DNA of 64,000 bases from Deltaproteobacteria bacterium (GTDB taxonomy: Bacteria; Myxococcota_A; Polyangia; Polyangiales; Ga0077539): positions 1 to 64,000 of the forward strand of contig JADJAE010000011.1 of assembly GCA_016704445.1 (NCBI GenBank). The letters are read 5' to 3'. Under the pieces are notes generated by a model. The model ran no database searches, had not been told where the DNA came from, and saw only the letters and a program-made list of their open reading frames with translations. Position numbers and translations under genes: made by a program. This document shows, piece after piece, positions 36,532 through 47,616 of the stretch (positions within the stretch are counted from its first letter, which is position 1; every line of letters starts with the position of its first letter).

Positions 36532-36775
36532 CGATCAGCCCGCAGATCGCCAGAATGTGCGAAAATGACGACCTTTTTCGTGTTCATGCGATTGCATCGG
36601 TACGCCCACTGCTCTCGATGTCAACGGGCGCCGCGCGCAAATCTCCCTGATATTCCGACCGGCGGCGGCGCCGGCGTTTCGCGATGACCACTCGCGCTGG
36701 TGCCACTGAGCTACCCATCGAGCTCGCCGGGAGCTCCGCGTGACAGCGATGGAGACCGCGAATTTCGCACATTGA

Positions 36776-36967
36776 GCGGATAGGGCATCCAGTGACCCCA
36801 ACGCCGAGGCGCTCTCCGAGGGTCGAAGCCCAGGAGCACGTCTCCCCGCTAACGCGAACGCCATGGAGCCCGAACGCATTTTTACTGCGTCGCGTAAGAT
36901 TGATTCTGTAATCCATCGTACTTACACAGCATTATGCTCGATGAGATGAGGGATCAGACGCTGGATG
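36776..36967 (+). repeat. R2: ~190-bp dispersed element
   Basis: A full copy beginning GCGGATAGGGC and ending GACGCTGGATG. Left neighbour: upstream region of the metalloprotease-like gene. Right neighbour: the cobW-like gene, whose 3' end is replaced by the element. It shares the CGAAGCCCAGGAGCACG variant of the left half with R1, but has the type-I right half. Confidence 0.92.
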
Positions 36968-37821
36968 GCGCCGCCCGCGTGCGACCAGACACCCATCGTG
37001 TCCATTCGCGAGGCGATCCAGAAGAAGCCCTTGGAGCGCAACACCCCTGGCCATTCGGCGCCTGTGAGGTCCCAGAAGCGCAGCGGGTGGAAGGGCCGCC
37101 GCGCCCGGTAGACGAAGCTCTCGATGCCGTACTCCGCCGCCTCCGACCGCGCCTCGCCGCGCAGGGCCTGCAGCCAGCCGGGCGCGTTGGCGGCGCGCTC
37201 GAAGTCGAAGCGCCCCGTGTCTAACACCCGCGCGAGCGGCACCCGCCCGAACTCCGACCGCACGATCTCCGCGGCCGGGTTGAGCGAGCGCACCAGCCCC
37301 TCGAGCAGGGTCAGCTCTTCGGGGCTCGCGCGGTCGATCTTGTTGAGCACGATCACGTCGGCGAACTCCACCTGCTCGACGAGCAGATCGACCACGGTGC
37401 GGTCGTCTTCCGCCGAGAGCTCGACGCCGCGCGCCGCGAGCGCGTCGGCCGCGCGCCACTCGCGGAGGAAGCTCCCCGCGTCGACGACGGTCACCATCGT
37501 GTCGAGGCGGGCGACGTCCGCGAGCGACCGACCCTCCTCGTCGGCGAACGTGAACGTCTCGGCGACGGGCATGGGCTCGGAGACGCCCGTGCTCTCGATC
37601 AGCAGGTAGTCGAAGCACCCCTCGCGGGCGAGCCGGCCGACCTCGACGAGGAGGTCTTCGCGCAACGTGCAGCAGATGCACCCGTTCGACATCTCCACCA
37701 GGCGCTCTTCGGTGCGCCGCATCGAGGCGCCGCCCGACGCCACGAGCGCAGCGTCGATGTTCACCTCGCTAAGGAGCGCGAAGAAAGTTCCAAGACCGGT
37801 CTTCAATGTGGGTACAACCAC
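36922..37821 (-). pseudogene. CobW/G3E GTPase-like gene, cut at both ends
   Basis: Internal part of a CobW-family metallochaperone GTPase. Seen are SEVNIDAALV, the CxCC metal motif in NGCICCTLREDLL, LIESTGVSEPMPVAETF, and the guanine-binding NKID. The N-terminal Walker A (GxxxxGKT) is absent: homology begins at SEVNID near 37770, and the 16 residues before it are unrelated. The C-terminal ~60-80 residues of the family are also lost. The frame runs into R2, which supplies the last residues (IQRLIPHLIEHNAV) and the stop. The gene cannot make an active GTPase. Confidence 0.88.
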
Positions 37822-37844
37822 CGGACACTGTGAGGAGAACTTCG

Positions 37845-38339
37845 ATGAAGATGTTGCGCCGCGGGTTGCTTCTGGGTGGGTTGTTCTGCGCGAGCGCGGC
37901 GTGCGCCTCCGCGCCGCACGCGGTGCCCGCGACGGTCGCTGCGCCGCCGTCGGTCGCGAGCGCGCCGCCGGCGCCTCCGGTCGCCGCGCCAGCGCCCCGG
38001 CAGCTCACCGCCGACGCGTGGGCCGCGCTGCGCACCAGCGGCGCGTTCGCGGTCGTCGAGCTGGAGCGGGTGGGCGAGCCTCGCGAGCAATACAACGCGC
38101 AACCCAGCGAGGTCGCGACGCCGCCCGGAACGCTGCGGCTCGTGCGCTGTGCGCCGGGAGGGGGCGACGAGTTTGTGGCGCGCGAGCGAGAGAGCGGGGC
38201 GCTGTGGCGCGTGGTGGCGGTCGGCGGCATTCACGCTCCGCCGGGGGTGCAGATCTCCGCGACGCGGTGCTTCGAGGCGGACTATCGGCTCCCCGAGGGG
38301 GCGACGATCGCCGGGCGCATGACCGTGTCGTATCGGTGA
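37845..38339 (+). CDS. Putative lipoprotein, unknown function
   Basis: A 164-residue protein starting at ATG 37845 with GAGGAG upstream. The lipoprotein signal is RRGLLLGGLFCASAAC. An Ala/Pro-rich linker follows, then a compact domain with two Cys (LVRCAPGG; SATRCFEA) and several strands (GTLRLVRCAPGGGDEFVARE). No family is recognised. The gene looks complete although it sits between two mosaic junctions. Confidence 0.62.
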   Translation: MKMLRRGLLLGGLFCASAACASAPHAVPATVAAPPSVASAPPAPPVAAPAPRQLTADAWAALRTSGAFAVVELERVGEPREQYNAQPSEVATPPGTLRLVRCAPGGGDEFVARERESGALWRVVAVGGIHAPPGVQISATRCFEADYRLPEGATIAGRMTVSYR

Positions 38340-38552
38340 CCTTCGCGAGATGCCGCGCTCACCGCCGACCGCGTCGTGCGCAGAGGGGTTGGCGGTTGGG
38401 CGCAGCGCATCGACGGCCGCACCTCGTGTGCGCGTGCCCGCCCGTGAACGAGTACACCTGTCGGTAAGTTCATCATCGGTGATGGCGCCGTCGGCGACGA
38501 TCTCCGACGCAGCGGTGCGCGCGCGGCCTGTTGGCCGACGGCGCTCAGCGCT

Positions 38553-39260
38553 TCAGGAGCAGCCGGTGCAGCGCACCTCGCCGTCGACGGCCCCGCCGGA
38601 GGGCGCGCCGCAGACCGAGGCGCAGGGGCAGCTCGCGGCGCCCCGACACGCGCTCGGCACGTCGACGCAGCGGTGCAGATCGATCGCGCCCGCGTCGCCG
38701 CCCGAGCAACCCAGCACGCACACCTGCCCGGCGGCGCACGTGAGGGTGCCGCACGCGCGCGACGGAGTCAGGGGCGCGGGGACGGGAAACGAAGGGGCGA
38801 CCGACGCGTCGGCGGGCACCTCACACAGTCGTCGGTAGTCGAGAGAGGAGGTCGCGCCGCCGTCGCGGGCGACCATCCCCGTGCAGGTGAGGCCCGCGGC
38901 GCAAGGGCGGTTGCACCACGCATAGGTCCCGCAGAACTCGCCCACCCCAGCGGGCGCCGGGTTGTCGCATCCCGTCGCGGGGACGCACGCGCCGGCGCTC
39001 GCGCGGCAGCGACAGTCGGCGTCGTAGCGCAGCGTGCCGCAGGCCGAGCACGGCGCGTCGCTCGGGTAGCATTCGTTGCCGCAGGCCATGCCCACCACGC
39101 ACGATCGCGTCACGTCGGGGGCCACGTCGGTCGTGACCACGTCGGTCGTGACCACGTCGGTCGCGACCACGTCGGTCGACCCCGCATCCGTCACCTCGGT
39201 CGTCTCGCTGCAGCCGGACAACAAGCCCAACGCGATTCCCACCAGCCAGCCACGTCGCAT
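38553..39260 (-). CDS. Cys-rich lipoprotein
   Basis: A 235-residue lipoprotein starting at 39260 (LVGIALGLLSGC). A short stalk of TDVV units is encoded by a 15-bp tandem repeat (39123-39180). The rest contains about 20 Cys in a spacing like the Cys-rich surface proteins of myxobacteria (GMACGNECYPSDAPCSACG; CAAGQVCVLGCSGGDAG). Its start is only ~35 bp from R3, so its native promoter may have been lost. Confidence 0.68.
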   Translation of the reverse strand: MRRGWLVGIALGLLSGCSETTEVTDAGSTDVVATDVVTTDVVTTDVAPDVTRSCVVGMACGNECYPSDAPCSACGTLRYDADCRCRASAGACVPATGCDNPAPAGVGEFCGTYAWCNRPCAAGLTCTGMVARDGGATSSLDYRRLCEVPADASVAPSFPVPAPLTPSRACGTLTCAAGQVCVLGCSGGDAGAIDLHRCVDVPSACRGAASCPCASVCGAPSGGAVDGEVRCTGCS

Positions 39261-39293
39261 GGTCATTTCCTCGGCGGCACGAACTGGCACAGA

Positions 39294-39484
39294 GCGGATA
39301 GGGCATCCAATGACCCCACCGCCGAGGCGCTCTCCGAGGGGCGGCCCAAGAGAACGCCTTCCCCGCTACCGCGAACGCCATGGAGCCCGAGCGTATTTTT
39401 ACTGCGCCGCGTAAGATTGATTCTGTAATATATCGTACTTACACAGCATTATGCTCGATGAAATGAGGGATCAGACGCTGGATG
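39294..39484 (+). repeat. R3: ~190-bp dispersed element
   Basis: Full copy with the standard ends. Left: start region of the Cys-rich lipoprotein gene. Right: the sulfatase gene, whose 5' end is missing from the exact element edge. Right half is type I, with palindrome TGTAA-N10-TTACA. Confidence 0.93.
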
Positions 39485-39485
39485 A

Positions 39486-41390
39486 CTCGGCGCGTGGGCG
39501 CTCGGCGGTCCGCGACGCTGGTGGGCCCCCGACGAGCGCGCCGCGCTGGCCCTCGCCTCCGCGATCGCCGAGGTCGTCCCCGCCGGGCTCGCGGTGGTCG
39601 CGGTGGCCGCACACGTCACGCGCACCTTCCACTCCCGCGCGCTCATGGTCGCGCCCATCGCGCTCGCGGTGCCCGGCGGCGTCGCGCTCGCCGCCGTCGC
39701 GGGCGTCGTCGCGTCGTGGCCGCTCGCCCCGCTCGTGCGCCGCGCGGGTCGCTTCGCCAGCGTCGGCGCCGTCGTGATCGCGACCGCGACCGCCGCGCTG
39801 ATCCCCCTCGCCCGCGCGGTCGCCCACCACCGCGACGCCCTCGGCGCCCTCGACCTGCGCGGGCTCGTCCTCGCTCTCGGCGTGTTCGCGCTCGACGCGG
39901 CCCTCGTCGTCGCGCTGCTTCGTCGCGTCGGCACCGCCCGCGCGCGCCGCCGGGTCTCCGCGGTCGCCGTCGCCGTCACCGCCGCATGCGCGGCGCTCGC
40001 GGCCGTCCCGGCGCTCGGCCTCGGTCGGCGTCAGTCGGTCCTGTTCGTGTTGGCGAACCGCACGCTGGTGACCCGCTACGCGATCGGCCCGCTGCAGCGC
40101 GTGCTCGACCGCGACCGCGACGGGTACGGCGTGCTGTTCGGCGGCGGCGACTGCGACGACCGCGACCCGCGCGCGTACCCGGGCGCGCCGGAGACCCCGG
40201 GCAACGGCGTCGATGAGAGCTGCTCGGGCCGCGACGGCCCGTCGGCCCGAACGCTTCGCCGCCGACCGCGCGGAGGCGCCCTCGCGCCGCGGTTCGAGCG
40301 CAGCCCGAGCGTGCTGTTCGTCTCCCTCGACGCCGTGCGCCCCGACCGGACGAGCGCGTACGGCTACGCGCGCCCGACCACGCCCAACCTCGAACACTTC
40401 GCCGGCGGCGCCGCGCGCTTCACCAGCGCCTACGCGGTCGCGCCGGGCTCGTTGCGATCGTTCGTGTCGACCTTCACCGGGCAATACCCGGGCGACGTCG
40501 CGTGGGGTGCCGGCTCCGACCCGCGGTTCCCGTCGGTGGCCGACGCCAACGTCACCCTCGCCGAATCATTGCGCGAGGCGGGCTACGCCACCGCGGCCTT
40601 CACGAACACGTCCTACTTCTCGGGTACGCCCGGGTTCTTTCAGGGCTTCGACGTCGTGCAGGACGAGCCCGCCTTCAAGGACGACGCCGCGCCCATGGTC
40701 CGACACGCCGTCGAGTGGATCGAGCGAGCGCGCGACCGGCCGTTCTTCGCGTGGGTGCACCTCATCGACGCGCACGCGCCGTATGGCAACCACCGTTGGC
40801 CGCAGGACTTCGGCCCGTCCGAGAGCGACCGCTACGACGGCGAGGGCTTCAACGAGCACGGCGCGCGGTACCACTATTACGACGTCCACGAGGAGTCGAT
40901 CCGCGTGGTGCTCCTCGTGCGCGGGCCGTCCGTCGAGCCCGGCACCCGGCACGCGCTGACCGCCCTGCTCGACCTCCACGCGACGGTGCTCGACCTCGCC
41001 GGCCGGCCCATCGATGGTCCGTCGCCCGCGCGCTCGCTCGTCCCCGTGCTCTTCAGCCGCCACGGCGGCACCCCCGCCGACTGGCGCGACGAGGTCTACT
41101 CCGACGTCGCCGAGTTCGGCGGCGCGAGGCCCTCCGCCATGACCCTCATCGCGCCACCGTGGAAGATCCTCTTCGACGCCGCCCGCAACGGCTGGGAGCT
41201 CTACAACCTGTCCCTCGACCCTCGGGAGGAGCGCAACCTGTTCGACGAAGACCCGACGCGCGCCGCCGAGCTTCGCGCGCGCCAGCTCGACGATCGCGCG
41301 GGTGCCGGTCGGGGCGTCACTCGCCCCTGTGCGCGCAAGCCTGATTGGGGCACTGTCCGCGCCCACCGAAGGAGATCCGACCGTGCCTGA
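39486..41390 (+). pseudogene. Membrane sulfatase-like gene, 5' truncated, internal deletion
   Basis: The coding frame begins directly at the R3 edge with no start codon (LGAWALGGPRRWWAPDERAA), so the 5' end is lost. Membrane segments fill about 39540-40060. A calcium-type motif DRDRDGYGVLFGGGDCDDRD (MopE-like) follows. The sulfatase domain starts with VLFVSLDAVRPDRTSAYGYA and continues to GWELYNLSLDPREERNLF. Between SESDRYDGE and GFNEHGARYHYYD the usual ~30-40 residues with the HGE metal site are missing; the short repeat GGCGAG at the join suggests a deletion. The enzyme should be inactive. The 3' end runs over the next start codon. Confidence 0.8.
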
Positions 41391-43028
41391 AGCACCTCAT
41401 CCCCCGCCCCCGCCGCGCCTCGATGACCCGCTCGCCGAGGCCCCCGCCGCCGCCGCGCGACCGCCCACCCCTACGAGATCAAGCTCGCGGAGGGCCTCGC
41501 GCTGCGCGACCGCCCGTACACGTCCGCGGGCGTCGAGGCCATCACCCGGCAGCACGCCAAGGGGCGCATGACCGTGTGGGAGCGCATTCGCGTGCTCACA
41601 CCGGAGCGCCCCGACGTGCTCTTCGAGAACTGGGGCCCCAACCTCGACGGCGCCTCGCTGGTCACCGCGGTGCAGCGCATCAACGGCCGCGACGTCGCCA
41701 TATACGGGCACGACTTCACGCTGCGCGCGGGCTCCATGGACGCCACCAACGGCCGCAAGCTCGCGCGGCTCTTCGAACTCGCGGGCGAGAAGGGACTCGC
41801 GGTGGTCGGCATGAACGACTCCGCGGGCGCGTACGTCCCCGCTGGGGTCGGCGGCCTCGACGGGTACGCCGAGGCCTTCACCGCACTGCGCAAGATCTCC
41901 GGCGTGGTGCCGAGCGTGATGTGCATGTTCGGCTTTAACGCCGGCGGCGGTTCGTACCTGCCTCGGCAGGGCAGCTTCATGATCCAGCCCGAGGGGAGCT
42001 TCTTCGGGCTGACAGGCCCGGCGGTGATCAAGTCCGTGCTCGGCGAAGACGTCACGCCGGACGACCTGGGCGGACCCAAGGTGCACGGCGCCAGCGGCGT
42101 GGTCGACATCACCGTCCCCGACGAGGGCGGGGCCCTGCGCACGGCCGCGCGCCTCCTACGGTACCTGCCCGGCAACAACCGCGAGCTCGCGCCGTTTCAG
42201 CCGACGAGCGATCCCGTCGAGCGCGAGACCACGGAGATCGACGCGCTGCTGCGCAAGGCCTTCGAGTCGCCCACCGGGTTCAACACCCCGTTCGACGTCG
42301 GCATCATCATCCAGCAGATCTGCGACCACGGAGACTACTTCGAGGTGCAGCCGGGGCGCGCCCGCAACGCCATCACGGCCTTCGGTCGCATCGGCGGCAA
42401 CGTCGTGGGCTTCGTGGCGAACAACTCCGCGGTCGCGTCGGGCCAGATCGACGTCGCCGCGGCCTACAAGATCGCCCGCTTCGTGCGCTTCTGTAACCTC
42501 TACAACATCCCGGTGATCTTCATGGAAGACACCACCGGCTTCCTGCCCGGCCGCGAGCAGGAGATGATGGGCATCGTGCACGCGGGGCGGTCGATGCTCG
42601 ACGCGATCGTCGACGTGCGCACGCCGCGCATCCTGCTCATTCTGCGCAACGCCTTCGGCGGCGCGTACGCGTCGTTCAACAACTACCCCACCGGCGCCGA
42701 CATGGTGCTCGCGCTCCCCACGACGCGCCTCGCGGTGATGGGCCCCGCGGGCAAGGAGTTCGTCTACAAGGACGAGCTCCGCAAGCTGCGCGCGCAGGCG
42801 AAGTCCATGGGGGCCGACGGGGGCGCGTGGCTGAAGGCCCGCGAGGCCGAGCTCTCCACCCGCTACGAGCGCGAGCTGATGAACCCCCGCGAGGCCCTCT
42901 CGCTCGGATCCATCTCTCGCCTCGTGATGCCGTCCGAGCTGCGCCGCGAGCTTGGTAGGTGCGTCGAGTTCTTGCTGCGGCACTACACCCCGTCGCCCAT
43001 GGGCGGCGTGCAGCGGGAGTCCCACTGA
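41383..43028 (+). pseudogene. Acyl-CoA carboxylase carboxyltransferase subunit, one frameshift
   Basis: The GTG at 41383 follows a strong ribosome site (GAAGGAGAT). The first ~25 residues are Pro-rich (VPEAPHPPPPPRLDDPLAEA). The frame changes near 41455, then HPYEIKLAEGLALRDRPYTS leads into the full carboxyltransferase domain: FGFNAGGGSYLPRQGSFMI and AFGGAYASFNNYPTGADMVL are the two crotonase-fold halves. This subunit moves the carboxyl group from biotin to an acyl-CoA such as acetyl- or propionyl-CoA. Its stop overlaps the biotin carboxylase start (TGATG). Only the one frameshift breaks it, so it could be intact if that is a sequence error. Confidence 0.85.
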
Positions 43029-45914
43029 TGTCGTCCGGAGAGCACCTCGAGTCCGCGGACTGGTACGCCCAGAACCCGTACATCCACCGTGAGCGTCGGC
43101 TGGCGCAGCACCCCTCCGCGTGGGCGCGCGGCTTCGCCTGCGGAGACGTCCGCCCGCTCATCGTCTGCCGCGGCCCCGTCCGCAAGGAGGCGCAGGACGT
43201 CTTCCGCGAGATGGGCATCACCGCGTGCGGCATCCTCGTGTCCGACAAGGACTCCATCGTCTACACGCGTGCGCTCGCGCCGGAGATTCGTACGACCCAC
43301 GGTGCGCACGTCCACCAGGTGCGGGACTACGCCGGGTCGACCAAGACCGAGCGCGTCGAGCGCGTCGCGGAGATCATCGGGCTCTGCCGCGCGCACGGGT
43401 ACACGCACGTCTTCGCAGGGTACGGCTTCATGGCCGAAGACGAGGAATTCGTGCGCGCCCTCGAGCACGCCGGGGTCGGGTTCATCGGGCCGCGCGCCGC
43501 GGTGCATCAGGCCGCGGGCCGCAAGGACGAAGCGAAGCGCACCGCCCTCGCCGAGCGGGTGAGCGTCACCCCTGGTATCTCGAACGCCACCGCGCGCTGC
43601 CTGCTGCGCAAGCACCCGGACGTCGCCGCGCTCCGGGCCGTCGCGGCCGCCCACGCGCTCGCGATCGACCCTGCGGTGGTCGCGCCAGGAGCCGACCTCC
43701 CCGCGGCGGCGGACGCTGTGCTCGAGGCCTCGTACGCAAGTCGGGTCGACCTCTTCACTGTCGATGAGCTCGGCGAGGAGATCGCGCGTTGCGCCGCGGA
43801 GCTGTTCGTCGCCAACCCGGGCAGCCGCGTGCGCCTGAAGGCCATCGGTGGCGGCGGCGGCAAGGGCCAGCGCATCCTCGACGGCGTCGCCGTCGGCGCG
43901 GGCGACCTCGCGGTGGCGGCCGCGAGCGCGGCGGAGCGGGCCCCGAAGGCCGTGCGCGAGATCCTCGCGGAGGTGAAGGCGGGCGGCGTCGGCGACAACA
44001 AGAACATCCTCCTGGAGCTCAACGTCGAGCAGACGCGGCACAACGAGATCCAGCTGCTGGGCAACGGCGAGTGGTGCGTGGCGCTCGGCGGCCGCGACTG
44101 CTCGCTCCAGATGCACGAGCAGAAGCTGCTGGAGGTGTCGATCACCACCGAGGCGCTCGAGGCAGAGGTCGCGAAGGCGCGCGCGGCGGGGCGCGAGGCG
44201 AAGGCCCAGGCGCTCGAGACCGACCTCGCGACGCTGCGCGAGATGGAGACCGAGGCCGAGCGCTTCGGCCGCGCCGTGGGGCTCAACAGCGCGTCGACCT
44301 TCGAGTGCATCGTGGAGGGCGCGCGGCATTACTTCATGGAGGTCAACACGCGCATCCAGGTGGAGCACCGGGTGACGGAGCTGTGCTACGCGCTGCGGTT
44401 CGCCAACCCCGCCGACCCCACGGACTTCTTCGAGGTGTGGTCGCTCATCGAGGCGATGGCGATCATCGCGCGGCACGATGCGCGCCTCCCGCGGCCGACG
44501 CGGGTGCGGCGCGAGGGCGCGGCCATCGAGGCGCGGCTCAACGCGACCAACCGCTCGCTCTCCCCGCACGCCGGCGGGGTCATCCACTCCTGGAGCGATC
44601 CCATCGAGCACGAGGTGCGCGACGACCAGGGCATCTGCGTGAAGAACCCCGACACGGGCGTGTTCGTCCGCTACCGACTCGCCGGGGCGTACGACAGCAA
44701 CATCGCGCTGCTGGTCACCGCGGGTGACGACCGCGCGCAGGCCTTCGGTCGGCTGAGCGAGGTGCTGCGCCGCGCGAAGCTGCGCGGGGCCGACCTGCAG
44801 ACCAACCTCGAGTTTCAGTACGGGCTGCTGGAGTGGTTTCGCGCGCGCGACGTGTACGCGCGGCCGACCACGCGCTTCGTCGTGCCGTACCTCACGCTGC
44901 TGTCGATGCTCGCCGAAGAGGTGCAGCACATCGACCTCGAGCAGGCGTGGAAGCTCGTCGCCGCGGCGCGCGAGGCCGGCGCGGGCGATGCGGCGGCGAA
45001 GGACGCCATGCGCCACGTCGTCGCGCGCCAGGAGACGCTCGTGCTCCGACCGCTCGCGGCGCTCTTCGGCAACCCCCACGTGCTGTCCGCGTGGCTGAGC
45101 GCCCACCGCGGGCGCTACGTCATCGACCGCGAAGGCAGCGCCCGTGTCCGGTGGGTCGACAACCCCATCGAGGTGCTGCGCGACACGTACGCGCTGCTCA
45201 ACATGGACTACCGCTCCGACGAGCCCGCCGCCCTCGTCATCTGGGACCACGACCACGCGCTGCTCGGGGTCGCCCTCGGGTTCTACGAGCGCCTCGCGGC
45301 GCGGCTCGGCGTGCGCGGCTGGGCGGCCATCGCGGCGCGGCTCGACGACCTGACCGCCCCGGCGGGCTTCGACGACGCCCTCTGGGCCCGCACGCGCTCG
45401 TCGCATGGGCTTCCAGAGCGCGGTGACGCTGCTGGGCTTCGCGGCGCTCGCGGGCGACCGCGTGGACTTCGAGGCGCTGTGGCTCGAAGACGACCTCACG
45501 GTGACCATCCCCCCGGCGCTGCTCGACCCGGCGGCGCAGGCGCGCGCGAAGCAGGTGCTCTCGCCGCCGCCGGAGGAGAGCCCGGACACGCTCGTCGCCG
45601 TCAGCGGCGGCATGTTCTACGCGCAGGAGTCGCCCGACAAGCCTCCGTTCGTGCGCAAGGGATCGCGCTTCAAGGCAGGCGATCCGCTCTACATGATCGA
45701 GGTGATGAAGATGTTCAACACCGTCTACGCGGCCTTCTCGGGCACCGTGGAAGAGGTGTTGATGTCCGGCGCCGAGGGCACCGTGGTGCGCCGCGGAGAG
45801 CCCCTCTTCCGCGTGCGCGCCGACGAGCAGCGCGCGGCGGTCGATCCCGCGGCGGTCGCCAGGCAGCGGGCGACGCACACCCACAGCTACGTCGACGCCG
45901 TGCTCACGGGCTGA
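43028..45914 (+). pseudogene. Biotin carboxylase with biotinyl domain, one frameshift
   Basis: A protein of about 960 residues in two frames (change near 45400). The N-terminal biotin carboxylase fold shows RPLIVCRGPVRKEAQDVFRE, the ATP loop KAIGGGGGKGQRIL, and the active-site region FMEVNTRIQVEHRVTELCYA. After a long middle part and the frame change, the biotinyl domain follows, with the biotin Lys in EVMKMFNTVYAAFSGTVEEV. Together with the upstream carboxyltransferase it forms a two-gene acyl-CoA carboxylase. A strong hairpin after the gene marks the end of the unit. Confidence 0.87.
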
Positions 45915-45948
45915 ACGCCACCGCGCGCGCCCGATGGGCGCGACGCAC

Positions 45949-45989
45949 GATCCGGGCGAAGGGGAACAGTCTCCCCTTCCGCCCGGATC
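45949..45989. terminator. Strong hairpin terminator
   Basis: A long stem (GATCCGGGCG...CGCCCGGATC outside, AGGGGA...TCCCCT inside) with a 4-nt loop. It is placed between the convergent ends of the biotin carboxylase gene and the sdhB fragment. Confidence 0.75.
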
Positions 45990-45998
45990 GATCAATGC

Positions 45999-46201
45999 CT
46001 ACTGGCCTTCGCGCTGCTTGAGGTCGGCGTCGGCGATGAGCGCGGTCTTCACGAAGTCCGCGTTCATGCGAGCGATGAAGTTGATGCTGATCTGCTTCGG
46101 GCAGGAGGCCTCGCACTCGCCGTGCTGGGTGCATGACCCGAACAGCTCCTGGTCGTGCTGGAGCACCATGCGACGCACGCGGTCTTCGCGCTCCGGCGGA
46201 T
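45999..46201 (-). pseudogene. sdhB: 3' fragment of succinate dehydrogenase iron-sulfur subunit
   Basis: The last ~67 residues of an SdhB-type protein are read on the minus strand up to the edge of R4. The third cluster motif CxxxxxxCxxxCP is present (FGSCTQHGECEASCPKQISI), followed by the usual C-terminal helix (FIARMNADFVKTALIAD). The N-terminal ferredoxin domain and the other cluster ligands are gone. The frame continues into R4 sequence, which is unrelated. It is a dead remnant of a housekeeping gene. Confidence 0.88.
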
Positions 46202-46385
46202 AGGGCATCCGATGACCCCACCGCCGAGGCGCTCTCCGAGTGGCGGCCCAGGAGACCCCCTTCCCCGCTACCGCGAACGCCATGGAGCCCGAACGTATTT
46301 TACTGCGTAGCGTAAGATTGATTCTGTAATCTATCGTACTTACACAGCATTATGCTCGATGAGATGGGGGATCAGACGCTGGATG
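46196..46385 (+). repeat. R4: ~190-bp dispersed element
   Basis: Full copy with the standard ends; type-I right half (palindrome TGTAA-N10-TTACA). Left: sdhB lacking its 5' part. Right: GAF/PAS sensor gene lacking its 3' part. Both flanking genes point the same way but are unrelated, so the element does not simply interrupt one gene. Confidence 0.93.
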
Positions 46386-47353
46386 GCGACCTCGACGCGC
46401 CAGTGACCCACCAGGGCGTGCTCCTCCGCGAGTTGGAGCAGCTCCGTGCGCCGCTGGCTCATGAGCAGCGCGTCGCGGAGCTCGGTCTCGTCCGTCGTGG
46501 TCGCGATGAAGCCGTCCACCCGACCGTCACGCACGTCGGGGGTGTAGATCGTGACCCAGTGGAGCCTCCGCCCGGCGGGGCTGACGCCCGAGCGTTCGAA
46601 GCGAACCCGCTCCCCGCGGAGCGCCGCCTCGACGTATGGGAGGTTGAGCGCGTACAGGCTCTCTCCGAGCAGCTCCCGCAGGTGCAGGCCGACCACCTTG
46701 GCGCCAGTCCAACCGAACATCGCGGAGTAGCCCCGGTTCGCGAAGCGATTGATCTGGTGCTTGTCCCAGTACCCGACCATTCCGGCGACTGCGTCGAGGA
46801 CGACGGAGAGATCGGTCCTGGCGCTCCTGGCGGATCGCTCGTCGGCCCTCCGCGCCTCGAGCATGCGGACGACGACCGTCGACAGCTCGCGCAGCACGTT
46901 TGCCTGGTGGGGCGCGAGCGTCTTCGGGACGCGGTCGAACACGCAGAGCGTTCCGAGGGCGAAGCCCGCCCGGTCGACCAACGGGCACCCGGCATAGAAG
47001 CGGATGTTGGGCGCACCGACCACGAGCGGGTTGTCGACGAAGCGCTCGTCGCGCGTGGCGTCCTCCACCACCATGATCTCCGTACCGAGGATGGCGTGCC
47101 CGCAGAACGACGCCTCGCGGGTCGCCTCGGTCTCGCCGTCCAGGCCGACGGCAGAGAGGAACCACAGCCGACGCGCGTCGACGAGGGCGACGAAGGCGAT
47201 CGGCGCCTCGCAGACGGTCAACGCGACGCGGACGAGGGCGTCGAAGGCCTCATCGCGCGTGGCAGCGAGGACAGCATAGGAACGCAGCGCCTCCAGGCGT
47301 CCTGCCTCATTCTCCGGCTCTCGCGGGGGATGCATGACGCCGAGACTCTGCAC
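46340..47353 (-). pseudogene. GAF-PAS sensor protein, 3' truncated by R4
   Basis: From 47353 (or ATG 47335, MHPPREPENEAGRLEALRSY) a GAF domain covers residues ~20-165 (AFVALVDARRLWFLSAVGLD; AGCPLVDRAGFALGTLCVFD). A PAS domain covers ~175-300 (NRFANRGYSAMFGWTGAKVV; VTIYTPDVRDGRVDGFIATT). A second PAS begins (LAEEHALVGHWRVEV) and is cut at the R4 edge. The frame ends on element-derived residues. The output domain (histidine kinase or GGDEF) is lost, so no signal can be passed on. Confidence 0.85.
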
Positions 47354-47616
47354 GGCCGAGCCTGCGAGGTCGACGCAGGAACTGCGTCGGCACAGCAGAG
47401 GGGCGAGCGCTCCCCTTCTGCGGGCGCTTAGGACGCACCGAAGATACGTGGGTTAGGGTGTCCAACGGGGCACCGAAGGCCGCTCCCACCTCCGGACGTC
47501 TGTGTCTCCAGCGGCACCCACTGGCTGCCGGTCGGGGTCCACGCGTTGGGCCTCGTGCGTCCCATCGGGCCGCCGTCTGGCCGCGTCGCCCCGATGGGGA
47601 GTAGCGTGCTTCGCCG

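Noticed and set aside
46340..46385. Shared protein tail IQRLIPHLIEHNAV on two unrelated proteins as a conserved motif
   Set aside because: It is simply the minus-strand reading of the right end of the R element in the cobW and GAF/PAS frames.
47428..47570. Minus-strand frame ending in WTPTGSQWVPLETQTSGGGS as the end of a real gene
   Set aside because: It looks protein-like, but only ~45 residues could be supported. Upstream it is the shadow of the lipoprotein gene at 47617.
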